Source of the DNA: Verrucomicrobiaceae bacterium UBA1938
Lineage (GTDB): Bacteria; Verrucomicrobiota; Verrucomicrobiia; Verrucomicrobiales; Verrucomicrobiaceae
DNA: 64,000 bases
NCBI GenBank assembly: GCA_002336895.1
Contig: DDFC01000035.1
Span: forward strand, 133,741 to 197,740
Direction: 5' to 3'
The position numbers were made by a program, and so were the translations under genes. Numbering within the stretch: position 1 is the stretch's first letter; each line of letters opens with the position of its first letter. Below, one piece after another: positions 9,913-17,542 of this stretch. The notes below the pieces were generated by a model. It did no database searches. It was not told the DNA's origin and saw nothing but the letters and a program-made list of their open reading frames with translations.

Positions 9913-12027
9913 TTAAAAAGTGAGCTTCATTCCGACCACCAGACCGCGTCCGGGCAGTGGAATGCGGTCTTTGAGGACGGAGGTGTGCTCGCGGGCGTCT
10001 TCGTTGGTGAGGTTCATGCCTTTGGCATAGACATCCAGCGTGGTGGGGCCCTGCAGGATGCGGTAGGTGAGGCTCAAATTGACCAGGAAGTAGCTGCTGG
10101 TGCGGAACTCATTTGCGGCCAGCTGGCTCTGGGGTGCGGCGTAGATGCCCTCAAGGCGTGCACCGAAGGCACCGTGCTCCATGATGAGGGTGCTGCTGAG
10201 ATGGAAGGGCGGAGTGCGCGGCAGAGACTGGCCTGTCTTCAGGTCCCGGGCACGCAGTGCGTCTGCACGCAGCTGGAGATGAAGATTGCTCTGATGTTCC
10301 GGAGGCTCGGAAGTGATGGGGTGCAGCAGATGGAAGGTGGCCTCCAGCTCGGAACCGATGAACTCGGCATTGGTGGCTTGATAGAGCAGCTCGTTGTAGC
10401 TCTCGCCACCGACCACATGCACGACGCCAGTGGGGAACTGGCCGATGAAGTTGGTGAAGCGGTTGTAGTAGCCGCTGATGCTGCCTGTCATCCAGCCGAT
10501 GCGTTTGCGGAGATTGAGGTCGAAGCCGAGGGACTTTTCCTGCTTGAGGTTGGAATTTCCGATTTCGAAAGCGCCCGTGGCGGCGTGGGTGCCATTGGCA
10601 AAGAGCTCCTGGTAGGTGGGGGCGCGCTCGGCGTGATTGATGGTGAATGCGATGGCATATTCGTCATTGGGAGTGAAGACCACGCCCATCGAACCGCTGA
10701 GATTGTCGAACTGACGAGTGGCTCCAGGGCCGAAGGCGGGGCTGTCGAGTGAGCGAACGGAGATGTGGTCGTAGCGGCCGCCGAACTGGAAGCTGAACGA
10801 GCCGCGGCTGACGTCCTCGTAGAGGAAGAGGGCATCCGCCTGGGTGATGGTGGGAGGCAGGAAGGCCTCGCTGCCGGAGGTGCTGAACTCGCTGCGGTCT
10901 GACTGGTAACCAACGACGCCCTCCATGCCGGCGATCTTCTCATGCTTCACCTCGATACGACCATCGTACCCGTTGTTCTTGAAAAGGGTGGACGGCAGGC
11001 CGCTGTCGAACTCGGTGTGCTGATAGCTGGAGGTGGCTAGCTTGTAGTTGATCTCCTTGATGAGGGCGAAGGGCTTGTAGAAGGCGCCGCGCACATCGAG
11101 ACGGTGCTGGTGCATGTCGATGACCACATTTTCCTCGGCTGGGGAGCCGTAGTTGGTGTGGAATTCGGTCCAGGCGAAGCCGAAGAAGCCTTTGTCCCAG
11201 ACGTAGCTCGTGCCACCCGTTACGCCTTCAGAGCGGAGATTGCTGTTTGGGACGATTTTGGAGACTTCGGTCTGGCCGGGAGGAAGGGGATTGGCGGCCT
11301 GCTCGGCTGGGGTGCGGGCGTAGCCGGGGATGCGGAAATCCTCTGCGGCGCGGGTGAAGGCCTCGACATGGAAGGCGAGGCCCTTGTAACCGCCTTCGAC
11401 CATGGCGCTGGTGAGATAGCCATTGTCCACGGAGGAGAATCGGTCATTGAGGGCACCTCGGATGGTGCCGTCGAGTTTCTCATCGACGATGCGGCCGTCG
11501 AGGGAGTTGACGACGCCGCCGATGGCGTTGGAGCCATATAATAAGGTGGCAGGACCGCGCACGACCTCGACAGATTTGAGGTTTGAGGTATCGAAACTGA
11601 GGGCGTGATCGACGCTGGTGGCGGAGGCGTCGATGGTGTTGAGGCCGTTTTGGAGGATGCGGACGCGGTCGCCGTCGAGGCCGCGGATGATGGGGCGGCT
11701 GGCGGCGGGGCCGAAGTAGGAGCTGCTGACGCCGGGCATGCGGGCGAGGGTCTGGCCGAGGCTGGGCTCGAGGGCGAGGGTGAGGCTCTGGCCGGTGAGG
11801 ACGGAGGCGGACTGGGCCTGCTGGAAGAGGGGGCGATCCAGGGGGGCGGTGATGACCATTTCGTCCAACGGGATCTCCTCCACATGGCTGGCGGAGGTGG
11901 CGATTTGGTCGATTTTAAGGTCGGGTTTTGTGTCGGATTCCGCAAAAAGGACGCCCGGGAGGGCGGCGATGACTGCCAGAAAATATTGAAAACGTGGAAT
12001 GTCAGAGAGGCGCGGGAAACGTTTCAT
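9913..12027 (-). CDS. TonB-dependent outer-membrane receptor, ZnuD-like (zinc uptake)
   Basis: The 704-residue protein has an N-terminal signal peptide, a TonB-box-like 'DEMVITAPL' at about residues 55-63, a plug domain and a 22-strand-type barrel ending in phenylalanine (VVGMKLTF). Plug phrases such as 'RPIIRGLDGDRVRILQNG', 'TSVDHALSFDT' and 'VEVVRGPATLLYGSNAIGG' are those of the ZnuD-like receptors that import zinc across the outer membrane. A His-containing 'VIDMHQHRLDVRG' lies within the barrel. It is divergent from znuA and separated from it by 97 bases full of operator-like sites, which strongly suggests joint control by zinc. The protein would pass zinc to ZnuA in the periplasm using TonB energy. 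Zinc specificity is inferred from context and family resemblance; other metals remain possible. Confidence 0.88.
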   Translation of the reverse strand: MKRFPRLSDIPRFQYFLAVIAALPGVLFAESDTKPDLKIDQIATSASHVEEIPLDEMVITAPLDRPLFQQAQSASVLTGQSLTLALEPSLGQTLARMPGVSSSYFGPAASRPIIRGLDGDRVRILQNGLNTIDASATSVDHALSFDTSNLKSVEVVRGPATLLYGSNAIGGVVNSLDGRIVDEKLDGTIRGALNDRFSSVDNGYLTSAMVEGGYKGLAFHVEAFTRAAEDFRIPGYARTPAEQAANPLPPGQTEVSKIVPNSNLRSEGVTGGTSYVWDKGFFGFAWTEFHTNYGSPAEENVVIDMHQHRLDVRGAFYKPFALIKEINYKLATSSYQHTEFDSGLPSTLFKNNGYDGRIEVKHEKIAGMEGVVGYQSDRSEFSTSGSEAFLPPTITQADALFLYEDVSRGSFSFQFGGRYDHISVRSLDSPAFGPGATRQFDNLSGSMGVVFTPNDEYAIAFTINHAERAPTYQELFANGTHAATGAFEIGNSNLKQEKSLGFDLNLRKRIGWMTGSISGYYNRFTNFIGQFPTGVVHVVGGESYNELLYQATNAEFIGSELEATFHLLHPITSEPPEHQSNLHLQLRADALRARDLKTGQSLPRTPPFHLSSTLIMEHGAFGARLEGIYAAPQSQLAANEFRTSSYFLVNLSLTYRILQGPTTLDVYAKGMNLTNEDAREHTSVLKDRIPLPGRGLVVGMKLTF

Positions 12028-12029
12028 AG

Positions 12030-12094
12030 TGCAAATGGGTTGCAGGACGGAGCCCGTTTATATGCAACCTGATTGCAATTGCAAATCATTTGTA
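12030..12094. promoter_or_regulatory. cluster of three Fur-family-like operator sites between the receptor gene and znuA
   Basis: Three inverted repeats of the form TGCAA-N5-TTGCA lie in this 65-base span. Two are perfect (12030-12044 and 12063-12077) and one has a single mismatch (12080-12094, ending TTGTA). The second and third begin 17 bases apart, and together they create the perfect palindrome TTGCAATTGCAA at 12073-12084. The first ends three bases from the receptor start codon. The arm sequence resembles sites bound by Fur-superfamily repressors such as rhizobial Mur. Given the zinc genes on both sides, a Zur-type repressor is the likely ligand, but no such gene is in this window. Confidence 0.65.
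12057..12084 (-). promoter_or_regulatory. predicted promoter of the ZnuD-like receptor, embedded in the operators
   Basis: On the minus strand, TTGCAA (12079-12084) and TATAAA (12057-12062) are 16 bases apart and point at the receptor gene. The -35 box lies inside the shared palindrome, and operator 12063-12077 fills most of the spacer. A bound repressor would therefore block RNA polymerase directly. Confidence 0.5.
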
Positions 12095-12124
12095 TTTTTG
12101 ATTTTTGTGACCTAGCTTCGTTTC

Positions 12125-13075
12125 ATGAAGCAGCTCTTTTTGACTTTTGGGTTTCTCGCCGCAGCACTGCCGGGCCTGGCCGCCACCAAGGTGGCGACAC
12201 TGCACCCCATCCTGGCGGATCTGGCGCGACAGGTGGGCGGGGCGAATGTGGAGGTGGTGGAGATTTTGAAGCCGGGGGCGGACATTCACCATTTTGAGCC
12301 AGCACCGAAGGACCTGGCGGAGATGCGGGGGACGAAGCTGCTGCTGGCTTCAGGCAAGGGGCTGGAGAGCTTTCTGGACAAGCTGCGCGACAGCCTTGGG
12401 GCAGATGTGAAGCTGGTGGAGGTGGGGGCGAAGATTCCGTCGATCCCCTTTGAGGAGCATCACCATGAGCACGGGGACAAGGAGCCTGCGGAGAAGGAGA
12501 AGGATCATGACCATGATGAGCATGATCATCACCATGGGTCGGAGGACCCGCACTGGTGGCATAGTGCTGAGAACATGAAGCGGGCGGCGCGGATTGTGGC
12601 GGATGAGCTGAGTGCGGTGGATCCGGCAAATGCGAGCGCGTATGCGGCGGGGGCGAAGGCGGCGAGCAAGAGGTTTGGTGAGCTCAAATCTTGGGCGCAG
12701 AAGGAGATCGCGAAGATTGGGAAGAAGGACCGGCTGCTGGTGACGGCGCATGGGGCCTTTGGTTATTTCTGCAAGGAGTATGGGTTTGAGCCGATCTCGC
12801 TGCTGGGCATCGGGCGCAGTGATGATGCGTCATCGAAGCACGTGGCGGAGACGATTGAGGAGATCCGCGAGCATGGGATCAAGGCGATCTTTCCGGAGGA
12901 TCAGGCGAACCCGAAGGTGCTGGCGGAGATCGCGCGAAGCACGGGGGTGAAGATTGGGGAGCCTCTTATTGCGGATGGGACGGCGAAGGCGGCGCATACG
13001 TTTGAGACGATGCTGGCGCACAATGTGAGGTCGATTGTGGCGGCGCTGGCTCCGGCGGCGGGTGCGGCGAAATGA
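12125..13075 (+). CDS. znuA: zinc ABC transporter substrate-binding protein
   Basis: The 316-residue protein is a cluster A-I (TroA-like) metal-binding lipocalin-free periplasmic protein. It has a cleavable signal peptide (about residues 1-20, ending GLAA). Likely metal ligands are His27 in 'TLHPIL', His55/56 in 'DIHHFEP', His143 in 'DPHWW', His209 in 'VTAHGAFGYF' and the acidic 'FPEDQANPKV'. Between residues 111 and 137 lies a loop with many His, Asp and Glu residues, which is the usual mark of zinc-specific ZnuA proteins as opposed to manganese binders. It should receive zinc from the outer-membrane receptor encoded divergently and deliver it to ZnuB. It heads the run znuA, unknown gene, znuC, znuB. 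Its upstream region holds the operator-like repeats, so expression should fall when metal is plentiful. Confidence 0.92.
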   Translation: MKQLFLTFGFLAAALPGLAATKVATLHPILADLARQVGGANVEVVEILKPGADIHHFEPAPKDLAEMRGTKLLLASGKGLESFLDKLRDSLGADVKLVEVGAKIPSIPFEEHHHEHGDKEPAEKEKDHDHDEHDHHHGSEDPHWWHSAENMKRAARIVADELSAVDPANASAYAAGAKAASKRFGELKSWAQKEIAKIGKKDRLLVTAHGAFGYFCKEYGFEPISLLGIGRSDDASSKHVAETIEEIREHGIKAIFPEDQANPKVLAEIARSTGVKIGEPLIADGTAKAAHTFETMLAHNVRSIVAALAPAAGAAK

Positions 13076-13364
13076 GAAGTGCCGAGCTTCAATGTCATTA
13101 GTGTCAGGAGCCCTGATTGAACACCGCAGAGATTAGAAGACCGCAGAGAATACCATTTTGAATCGGCGCTTTGCGTTCTTCCCTCTTCCTCCACGATGGT
13201 TCATTCAGACTTTCACTCATACAATTAACCGCCACAGCATGATCAGTTTCGACAACGCGAATGGGCACGAATGTCCGCAAATTTTCACGAATGAGGGTTT
13301 GTGGGCTGGTGAAAAACTTGCGGCTGTTTGTGATATAAAAGCTTTTACTTAGCGACAACGATCC
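13076..13364. other. intergenic gap within the zinc locus with repeat fragments
   Basis: This 289-base stretch after znuA holds no gene. It contains the phrase ACCGCAGAGATT and its variants, which recur in the repeat block before znuB, and GCGAATGGGCACGAAT, whose near-copy occurs at about 19916. No convincing terminator was seen, so the downstream genes may be read from znuA or from a promoter here. Confidence 0.5.
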
Positions 13365-13796
13365 ATGCGTGGTTTTCCGCCCATTCAGATTTTTCTGCTC
13401 GTGCTCGCGTTTGTGGTGCTGGCGATTCCGTTGAGTCATCTGACGGGGACGACGGTGCCTGTGAGGGCTGCTGCGGCGGAGGTGAAGGGTGAGAAGGCGG
13501 AGAGTGTGAGGGCTCTGGTGAGGGTGCGGTATGCGCACAGGCCGGTGACGTTGAGTGTGAGGGTTGGTGAGAAGGAATTGATACAGGGTGTGGAGGAGTC
13601 GCCGATGGAGGTGGAGGCTCCCCTGCCCTCGACGAAGGATGGGGTGGATGTTTTTGTGAGGGCGACGTGGCCGGAGGGCACGCCGGATACGGCGGTGACG
13701 GTGGAGCTGGAGCCGGATGGGCTGCCGACGCGGAGCGAGACGCGGTGGTCGTCTGCGGCGAGTTTGGATGAGGTGATCACGTTTGAATGGAAATGA
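13365..13796 (+). CDS. membrane-anchored protein of unknown function in the zinc operon
   Basis: The 143-residue protein has one N-terminal membrane segment (residues 8-28, 'IQIFLLVLAFVVLAIPLSHL') that could be an uncleaved anchor or a signal peptide. It is followed by a single beta-rich domain of about 110 residues with 'RVRYAHRPVTLSVRVGEKEL' and 'DGVDVFVRATWPEG'. I recognise no family. It contains no cysteine and only two histidines (His25 and His57), so direct zinc binding is not obvious. It lies between znuA and znuC and its stop is one base before the znuC ATG, so it is almost certainly co-transcribed with znuC and probably acts in zinc uptake or at the cell envelope. Codon usage matches the neighbours. 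The start ATG is the first in frame and sits next to the membrane segment. Confidence 0.75.
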   Translation: MRGFPPIQIFLLVLAFVVLAIPLSHLTGTTVPVRAAAAEVKGEKAESVRALVRVRYAHRPVTLSVRVGEKELIQGVEESPMEVEAPLPSTKDGVDVFVRATWPEGTPDTAVTVELEPDGLPTRSETRWSSAASLDEVITFEWK

Positions 13797-13797
13797 C

Positions 13798-14628
13798 ATG
13801 AGCGCGGCTGTTTCCCATTCCCCTACTCACACCAAGGAGCACGTCTGCTGGGGCGGAGGCTGCGCGCATACGCAGCATCACCGGCTGGAGGTGGTGGACC
13901 TGAGCGTGCAGTACCAGGAGGTGCGGGCGCTGGAGAAGATTCAGTTTGCGACGGAGTGCGGACGGAGCATGGCGCTGATCGGGCCGAATGGGGCTGGGAA
14001 GAGCACGCTGTTGAAGTCGCTGGCGGGGCTGATCCGTGCTGACAAGGGCAAGATCCTGTGGCGTGGAAAGCCGCTGACGCGGAGCAGCCATGAGATCGCG
14101 TATCTGCCGCAGCGCGGGGATGTGGACTGGAATTTTCCGATCACGGTGCGCGGGCTGGTGGAGATGGGGCGCTACCCGAACCTGGGGTGGTGGCGGCAGT
14201 ATTCGAAGCATGATTCCGAGATTGTGGAGCGGGCGCTGGTGAGCATGGACCTGTGCGATTTGCAGGACCGGCAGATCAGCGCGCTGTCAGGCGGGCAGCA
14301 GCAGCGGGCGTTCATCGCGCGGGCGCTGGCGCAGGAGGCGCATGTGCTGCTGCTGGATGAGCCGTTCACGGGCCTTGATAAACCGGCGCAGGAGAATCTG
14401 AGCCGGTTGTTTAAGGAGCTGACGGCGGAGGGGCGGCTGCTCATTGCGAGTCATCATGATCTGCAGACGGTGGGGGCTATTTTTGATGATGTGCTGATCA
14501 TCAAGCGGCAGCAGGTGGCGTTTGGACCGGTGAAGGAGGTGTTTACGCCGGGGAATATTGCGAGCGCGTATGAGAGCGGGGAGGGGCGTGGGCAGGTGCC
14601 AAAAATTGAACCACTAATCCAACACTAA
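13798..14628 (+). CDS. znuC: zinc ABC transporter ATP-binding protein
   Basis: The 276-residue protein is an ABC ATPase with a Walker A 'GPNGAGKST', a Q-loop 'LPQRGDVDWNFP', the signature 'LSGGQQQRAFIARALAQ', a Walker B 'VLLLDEPF' and an H-loop 'IASHHDL'. The 'DVDWNFP' segment is typical of metal-specific (cluster 9) ATPases such as ZnuC and MntB. It powers ZnuB at the inner membrane. Before the ATPase fold there is an unusual extension of about 30 residues with 'HTKEHVCWGGGCAHTQHH', four histidines and two cysteines that could bind zinc. I start at the ATG at 13798, with GGA eight bases upstream; a TTG at 13783 overlapping the previous gene is possible. The last codons and the stop lie inside the left arm of the downstream inverted repeat. 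Confidence 0.9.
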   Translation: MSAAVSHSPTHTKEHVCWGGGCAHTQHHRLEVVDLSVQYQEVRALEKIQFATECGRSMALIGPNGAGKSTLLKSLAGLIRADKGKILWRGKPLTRSSHEIAYLPQRGDVDWNFPITVRGLVEMGRYPNLGWWRQYSKHDSEIVERALVSMDLCDLQDRQISALSGGQQQRAFIARALAQEAHVLLLDEPFTGLDKPAQENLSRLFKELTAEGRLLIASHHDLQTVGAIFDDVLIIKRQQVAFGPVKEVFTPGNIASAYESGEGRGQVPKIEPLIQH

Positions 14629-15010
14629 TGGAACACTCATATCCGATCCTCCAGAAACGGAAGTGATGGCCTGCTGAATGTGCGGAACAGACGGAAAACC
14701 GGAGCCAATTCATCCATGCATTGCACCGCAGAGACTGGAAAAACGCAGAGATTTTTAACCACTGACTGAACACTCACTGAACACTGATCCGATCCTTCTG
14801 AAACGGAAATGATGGCTTACTGAACATGCGGGACAGACGGAAAGCCGGCCCCAATTCATCCATGCATTGCACCGCAGAGATTGGAAAAACGCAGAGATTT
14901 TTTAACCACTGACTGAACACTCACTGAACACTGATCCGATCCTCCAGAAGCTCCAAACCACATTCCATCTCATCATTAGTGTCTGATTAGTGTTCAATTA
15001 GTGGTTCAAA
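14605..15010. repeat. repeat block splitting znuC from znuB: two tandem units between inverted arms
   Basis: Inverted arms of about 33 bases flank the block: left 14605-14637, starting TTGAACCACTAATCCAACAC, and right 14975-15010, the complement of TTGAACCACTAATTGAACAC. Between them, a unit of 146 bases (14641-14786) is followed by a nearly identical 147-base unit (14787-14933) and about 20 bases of a third. Each unit begins ATCCGATCCT and includes ACCGCAGAGA and ACTGACTGAACACTCACTG. No reading frame covers the block. Fragments with the same words occur at about 13091-13160, so it belongs to a family scattered in this genome. Confidence 0.8.
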
Positions 15011-15063
15011 AATCTGGTTCCCCCGAGGAGCCGTACTGACTGAGAAACGTTTTCTTTTTTGCC

Positions 15064-15900
15064 ATGTCCACGTTTGCTGATTTTCTTGCTGAACCGATTG
15101 CCAAGCGGACGCTGATGGCGTGTTTGATGATTGGGTTTGCGAATGGGTTTGTGAGTGCGTTTGTGGTGCTGCGGAAGGATGCGCTGAAGATTGGGACGCT
15201 GTCGCACTCGCTGCTGCCGGGGATTGCGCTGGCGGTGCTGATTATTGGGCTGTCGCAGTGGAGCGCGCTGGCAGGGGCGATCTTTGCGGCGCTGATTGTG
15301 GGGCTGGGGTCGATCTTTCTTTCGCGGACGTCGCGGCTGGATCAGGACACGGCGATGGGGGTGCTGTACACGACGGCGTTTGCGGGCGGGGTCTTGATCT
15401 TGAAGAACCTGGACATGCGGCAGAAGCTGGATGAGTGGCTGTTTGGCAGCATCGTGGGCATGGCGGACTCGGATTTGTGGATCGCGTTTGGGATCAGCGC
15501 GATTGCGGTGATCACGCTGACGGCGCTGCAACGGCCGCTGCTCATCTATCTGTTTGAGCCGAACATTGCGGCGAGCCTGGGGGTGCCGGTGCGGCTCCTG
15601 AACTATGCGACGTTTGCGGTGACGATCCTGGTGCTGATTTCATCGCTGCAGGCGGTGGGGTGCATTCTGAGCGTGGGCCTGATGGTGGCCCCGGCGGCGA
15701 CGGTGTATCTGCTGACGAACAATGCGCGTGCGTTGTTCTGGGGTGGCGGGGTGATCGGCGCCGTGGGATCGGTGGCGGCGTTCTTTCTGTCGTACCCGCT
15801 GGGCTGGAGCGTGAGCGCGACGATCATTGTGGTGCTGGGGGTGTTCTTTGTGGCGGCGTATGTGTTCAGTCCGAAGTATGGGCTGTTTAGCAGGCGGTGA
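15064..15900 (+). CDS. znuB: zinc ABC transporter permease
   Basis: The 278-residue protein is an ABC-3 family metal permease with about eight membrane helices. Recognisable segments are 'LMIGFANGFVSAFVVLRKDAL' near the N-terminus, 'SHSLLPGIALAVLI' (the cytoplasmic coupling region that contacts the ATPase), and 'SLQAVGCILSVGLMVAPAATVYLLT' near residue 205, which is diagnostic of ZnuB/MntB proteins. It forms the inner-membrane channel through which ZnuA hands zinc to the cytoplasm. It is separated from znuC by 435 bases that hold the repeat block, so co-transcription with znuC is not certain; the block could be transcribed through, or a promoter may lie near 15010-15063. Length is normal for the family. 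Manganese or iron transport cannot be excluded from the permease alone. Confidence 0.92.
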   Translation: MSTFADFLAEPIAKRTLMACLMIGFANGFVSAFVVLRKDALKIGTLSHSLLPGIALAVLIIGLSQWSALAGAIFAALIVGLGSIFLSRTSRLDQDTAMGVLYTTAFAGGVLILKNLDMRQKLDEWLFGSIVGMADSDLWIAFGISAIAVITLTALQRPLLIYLFEPNIAASLGVPVRLLNYATFAVTILVLISSLQAVGCILSVGLMVAPAATVYLLTNNARALFWGGGVIGAVGSVAAFFLSYPLGWSVSATIIVVLGVFFVAAYVFSPKYGLFSRR

Positions 15901-16015
15901 GGGGGATAAAAGCGGCTTGGAGATTTTCCATCCAGAAAATGACCAATCACAGCCGAAGCCTCGACAAGTACTATCGAGCAAACAATCTACCTGAGCTAAG
16001 CAACTATTAATGTAG

Positions 16016-17215
16016 TCATCGCTTGGAAATGAGAGCTCTTGCCAGTCTGCCAAGAGCGGCACCTAGGAGCGGTGGAACTGCATTACCAATTTGTTTCAGT
16101 TGCTGCCATTCGCTGCCAACAAAAATGAAGCCATCGTGAAAAGATTGGAGACGCGCAGCCTCTCGGACGGTAATCCAGCGTTCAAGATTTGGATGAACCC
16201 ACTCGCTGAGATCTCGGTGCATTTGGGCAAGAATTGTGTACGCTGGTTTTGCTGGATGCAATCGCCTCCATTTTTCGGGACGCATGCCATTCCAAATTTC
16301 TTTTGGTAGAGAATCGCCTTTCATTCCCTGTTTCAGATGAGAAATCAGTTCGATACGTCGCGCTTGAATTTCCTTTGTGTGATGATTGTGAAGATGTAAA
16401 TGCCCCACGGGAGTAAGCCGCCGTTTTGTCTCTGCGGAATAAAGAGCAGTGTCACGATCCAGCCGCATGAGTTTTTGAAATGCGTTAGGGTTGCGAGCCT
16501 TGGGATATGGGAGGATTTCCCCACTGGGAACAACACCGGGCGGCAAATCACCGATGGCATCCCAAACTGTGAATGGCTTTTTTAACTGCAACGACGCTAA
16601 TATGCTCAGGCACTCACTTTTTAGTTCATCGTGGCTCATTTCCCCGTCTTTGGTTCCCATGAAGATGACTCGATAGCGATCCTGCGGAACACCGTAGTCG
16701 GAGGCTTTCACTTTTATATACGAAGCGTTTTTGTAACCGATAGATTGAAATTTCTGTAGGATCGCATCTCGAAACTGCCCCTTATTCATCAGTACGAGGT
16801 TTGGTACATTCTCCATCAAGAACACTTTAGGCTTCAACGTCTCGACAACGCGAGCGTACTCCTCGTAAAGCGAGTTTCGCTGGTCATTAAGGTTTCTAGG
16901 TCCTATTTGGCTAAACCCCTGGCAGGGTGGGCCTCCGAAAACCAAATCAACATTTTTTAAGCCGAGTTGCTTAACATCTTGATCGCGATTCTTTTTCAAG
17001 AAATCGGCAACGCTTCCTTCAATAAGAGGAACGTCCGGGAAATTGTGACGGTATGTGGCACATGCGTGGGGATCGAGTTCAACTGAACATAAAATCTTAA
17101 AACCCGCCCGTTTAATGCCTTCACAGAAGCCGCCACAACCAGAAAACAACGAAATGGCCGTCAACGGCTTCGCTGGAACTTTTGATGGGTGTTCTTCAAA
17201 CCAATATTTCGGCAT
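16016..17215 (-). CDS. C5-cytosine DNA methyltransferase of a type II restriction-modification system
   Basis: The 399-residue enzyme has the ordered motifs of C5-cytosine methyltransferases. Motif I is 'LFSGCGGFCEG' (residues 23-33, SAM binding), motif IV 'GGPPCQGFSQIG' has the catalytic Cys98, motif VI is 'ENVP' (135-138), motif VIII 'QDRYRV' (178-183), motif IX 'REAARLQSF' and motif X 'QIGNAVPP'. The variable target-recognition region lies between VIII and IX. The gene is divergent from a controller gene and an endonuclease gene, so it should protect host DNA from that endonuclease. Base composition is clearly AT-richer than neighbouring genes, which points to horizontal transfer. The target is predicted to contain CCGG from the endonuclease family, not from this protein alone. 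Confidence 0.95.
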   Translation of the reverse strand: MPKYWFEEHPSKVPAKPLTAISLFSGCGGFCEGIKRAGFKILCSVELDPHACATYRHNFPDVPLIEGSVADFLKKNRDQDVKQLGLKNVDLVFGGPPCQGFSQIGPRNLNDQRNSLYEEYARVVETLKPKVFLMENVPNLVLMNKGQFRDAILQKFQSIGYKNASYIKVKASDYGVPQDRYRVIFMGTKDGEMSHDELKSECLSILASLQLKKPFTVWDAIGDLPPGVVPSGEILPYPKARNPNAFQKLMRLDRDTALYSAETKRRLTPVGHLHLHNHHTKEIQARRIELISHLKQGMKGDSLPKEIWNGMRPEKWRRLHPAKPAYTILAQMHRDLSEWVHPNLERWITVREAARLQSFHDGFIFVGSEWQQLKQIGNAVPPLLGAALGRLARALISKR

Positions 17216-17266
17216 AGCAGATAAAAGTTCGAACCAATGGAGGTGATGTTGGGCGCCGTCAAATGT

Positions 17267-17295
17267 GACTTCTAGTCCGTGGACTCATACGTCAC
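17267..17295 (+). promoter_or_regulatory. C-box: operator for the restriction-modification controller protein
   Basis: The left half is a perfect inverted repeat GACT-TCT-AGTC (17267-17277). It is followed by CGTG and a second, imperfect half GACTCATACGTC (17282-17293). The order GACT, AGTC, CGTG, GACT is the known layout of C-boxes, which bind two dimers of a C protein and switch from activation to repression as it accumulates. It lies in the 83 bases between the methyltransferase gene and the controller gene, so it could regulate both. Confidence 0.78.
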
Positions 17296-17298
17296 GAC

Positions 17299-17541
17299 TT
17301 GCCAGTTTTAGATGTGTCTGTTTTCTCAAACTTTGGAAGAGCTGTTCGCCGAAAACGCGAGCAAAAAGGGCTTTCTCAAGAAGCCCTTGCAGATGCAGCA
17401 GGCCTCGACCGAACCTATGTGAGCGGTGTAGAACGAGGGGTTCGAAATCCCACCTTAAGAATCATCAGCATTCTCGCTAAAGCCCTCGACTCTAAAATTG
17501 AGGATTTTTTTGCCGATTCTAACTCTGAACAGAAGCAGTAG
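17299..17541 (+). CDS. XRE-family controller (C) protein of the restriction-modification system
   Basis: The product has 80 residues from a TTG at 17299, or 75 from a GTG at 17314; no ATG is available in this region. Almost the whole protein is one helix-turn-helix domain: 'RRKREQKGLSQEALADAAGL' followed by 'DRTYVSGVERGVRNPTL'. The small size, the 'DRTYVSGVERG' recognition helix and a C-box directly upstream identify it as a C protein, which delays endonuclease expression after the system enters a new cell. Its stop is one base before the likely GTG start of the endonuclease gene, so the two are in one transcript. C-protein mRNAs are often leaderless, which would fit the short distance between operator and start. 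Codons are AT-richer than in the chromosomal neighbours. Confidence 0.88.
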   Translation: MPVLDVSVFSNFGRAVRRKREQKGLSQEALADAAGLDRTYVSGVERGVRNPTLRIISILAKALDSKIEDFFADSNSEQKQ

Positions 17542-17542
17542 C

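Noticed and set aside
14605..15010. Possible CRISPR-like array between znuC and znuB
   Set aside because: Only two long direct units with no spacer-repeat alternation and no cas genes; it is a tandem duplication within inverted arms.
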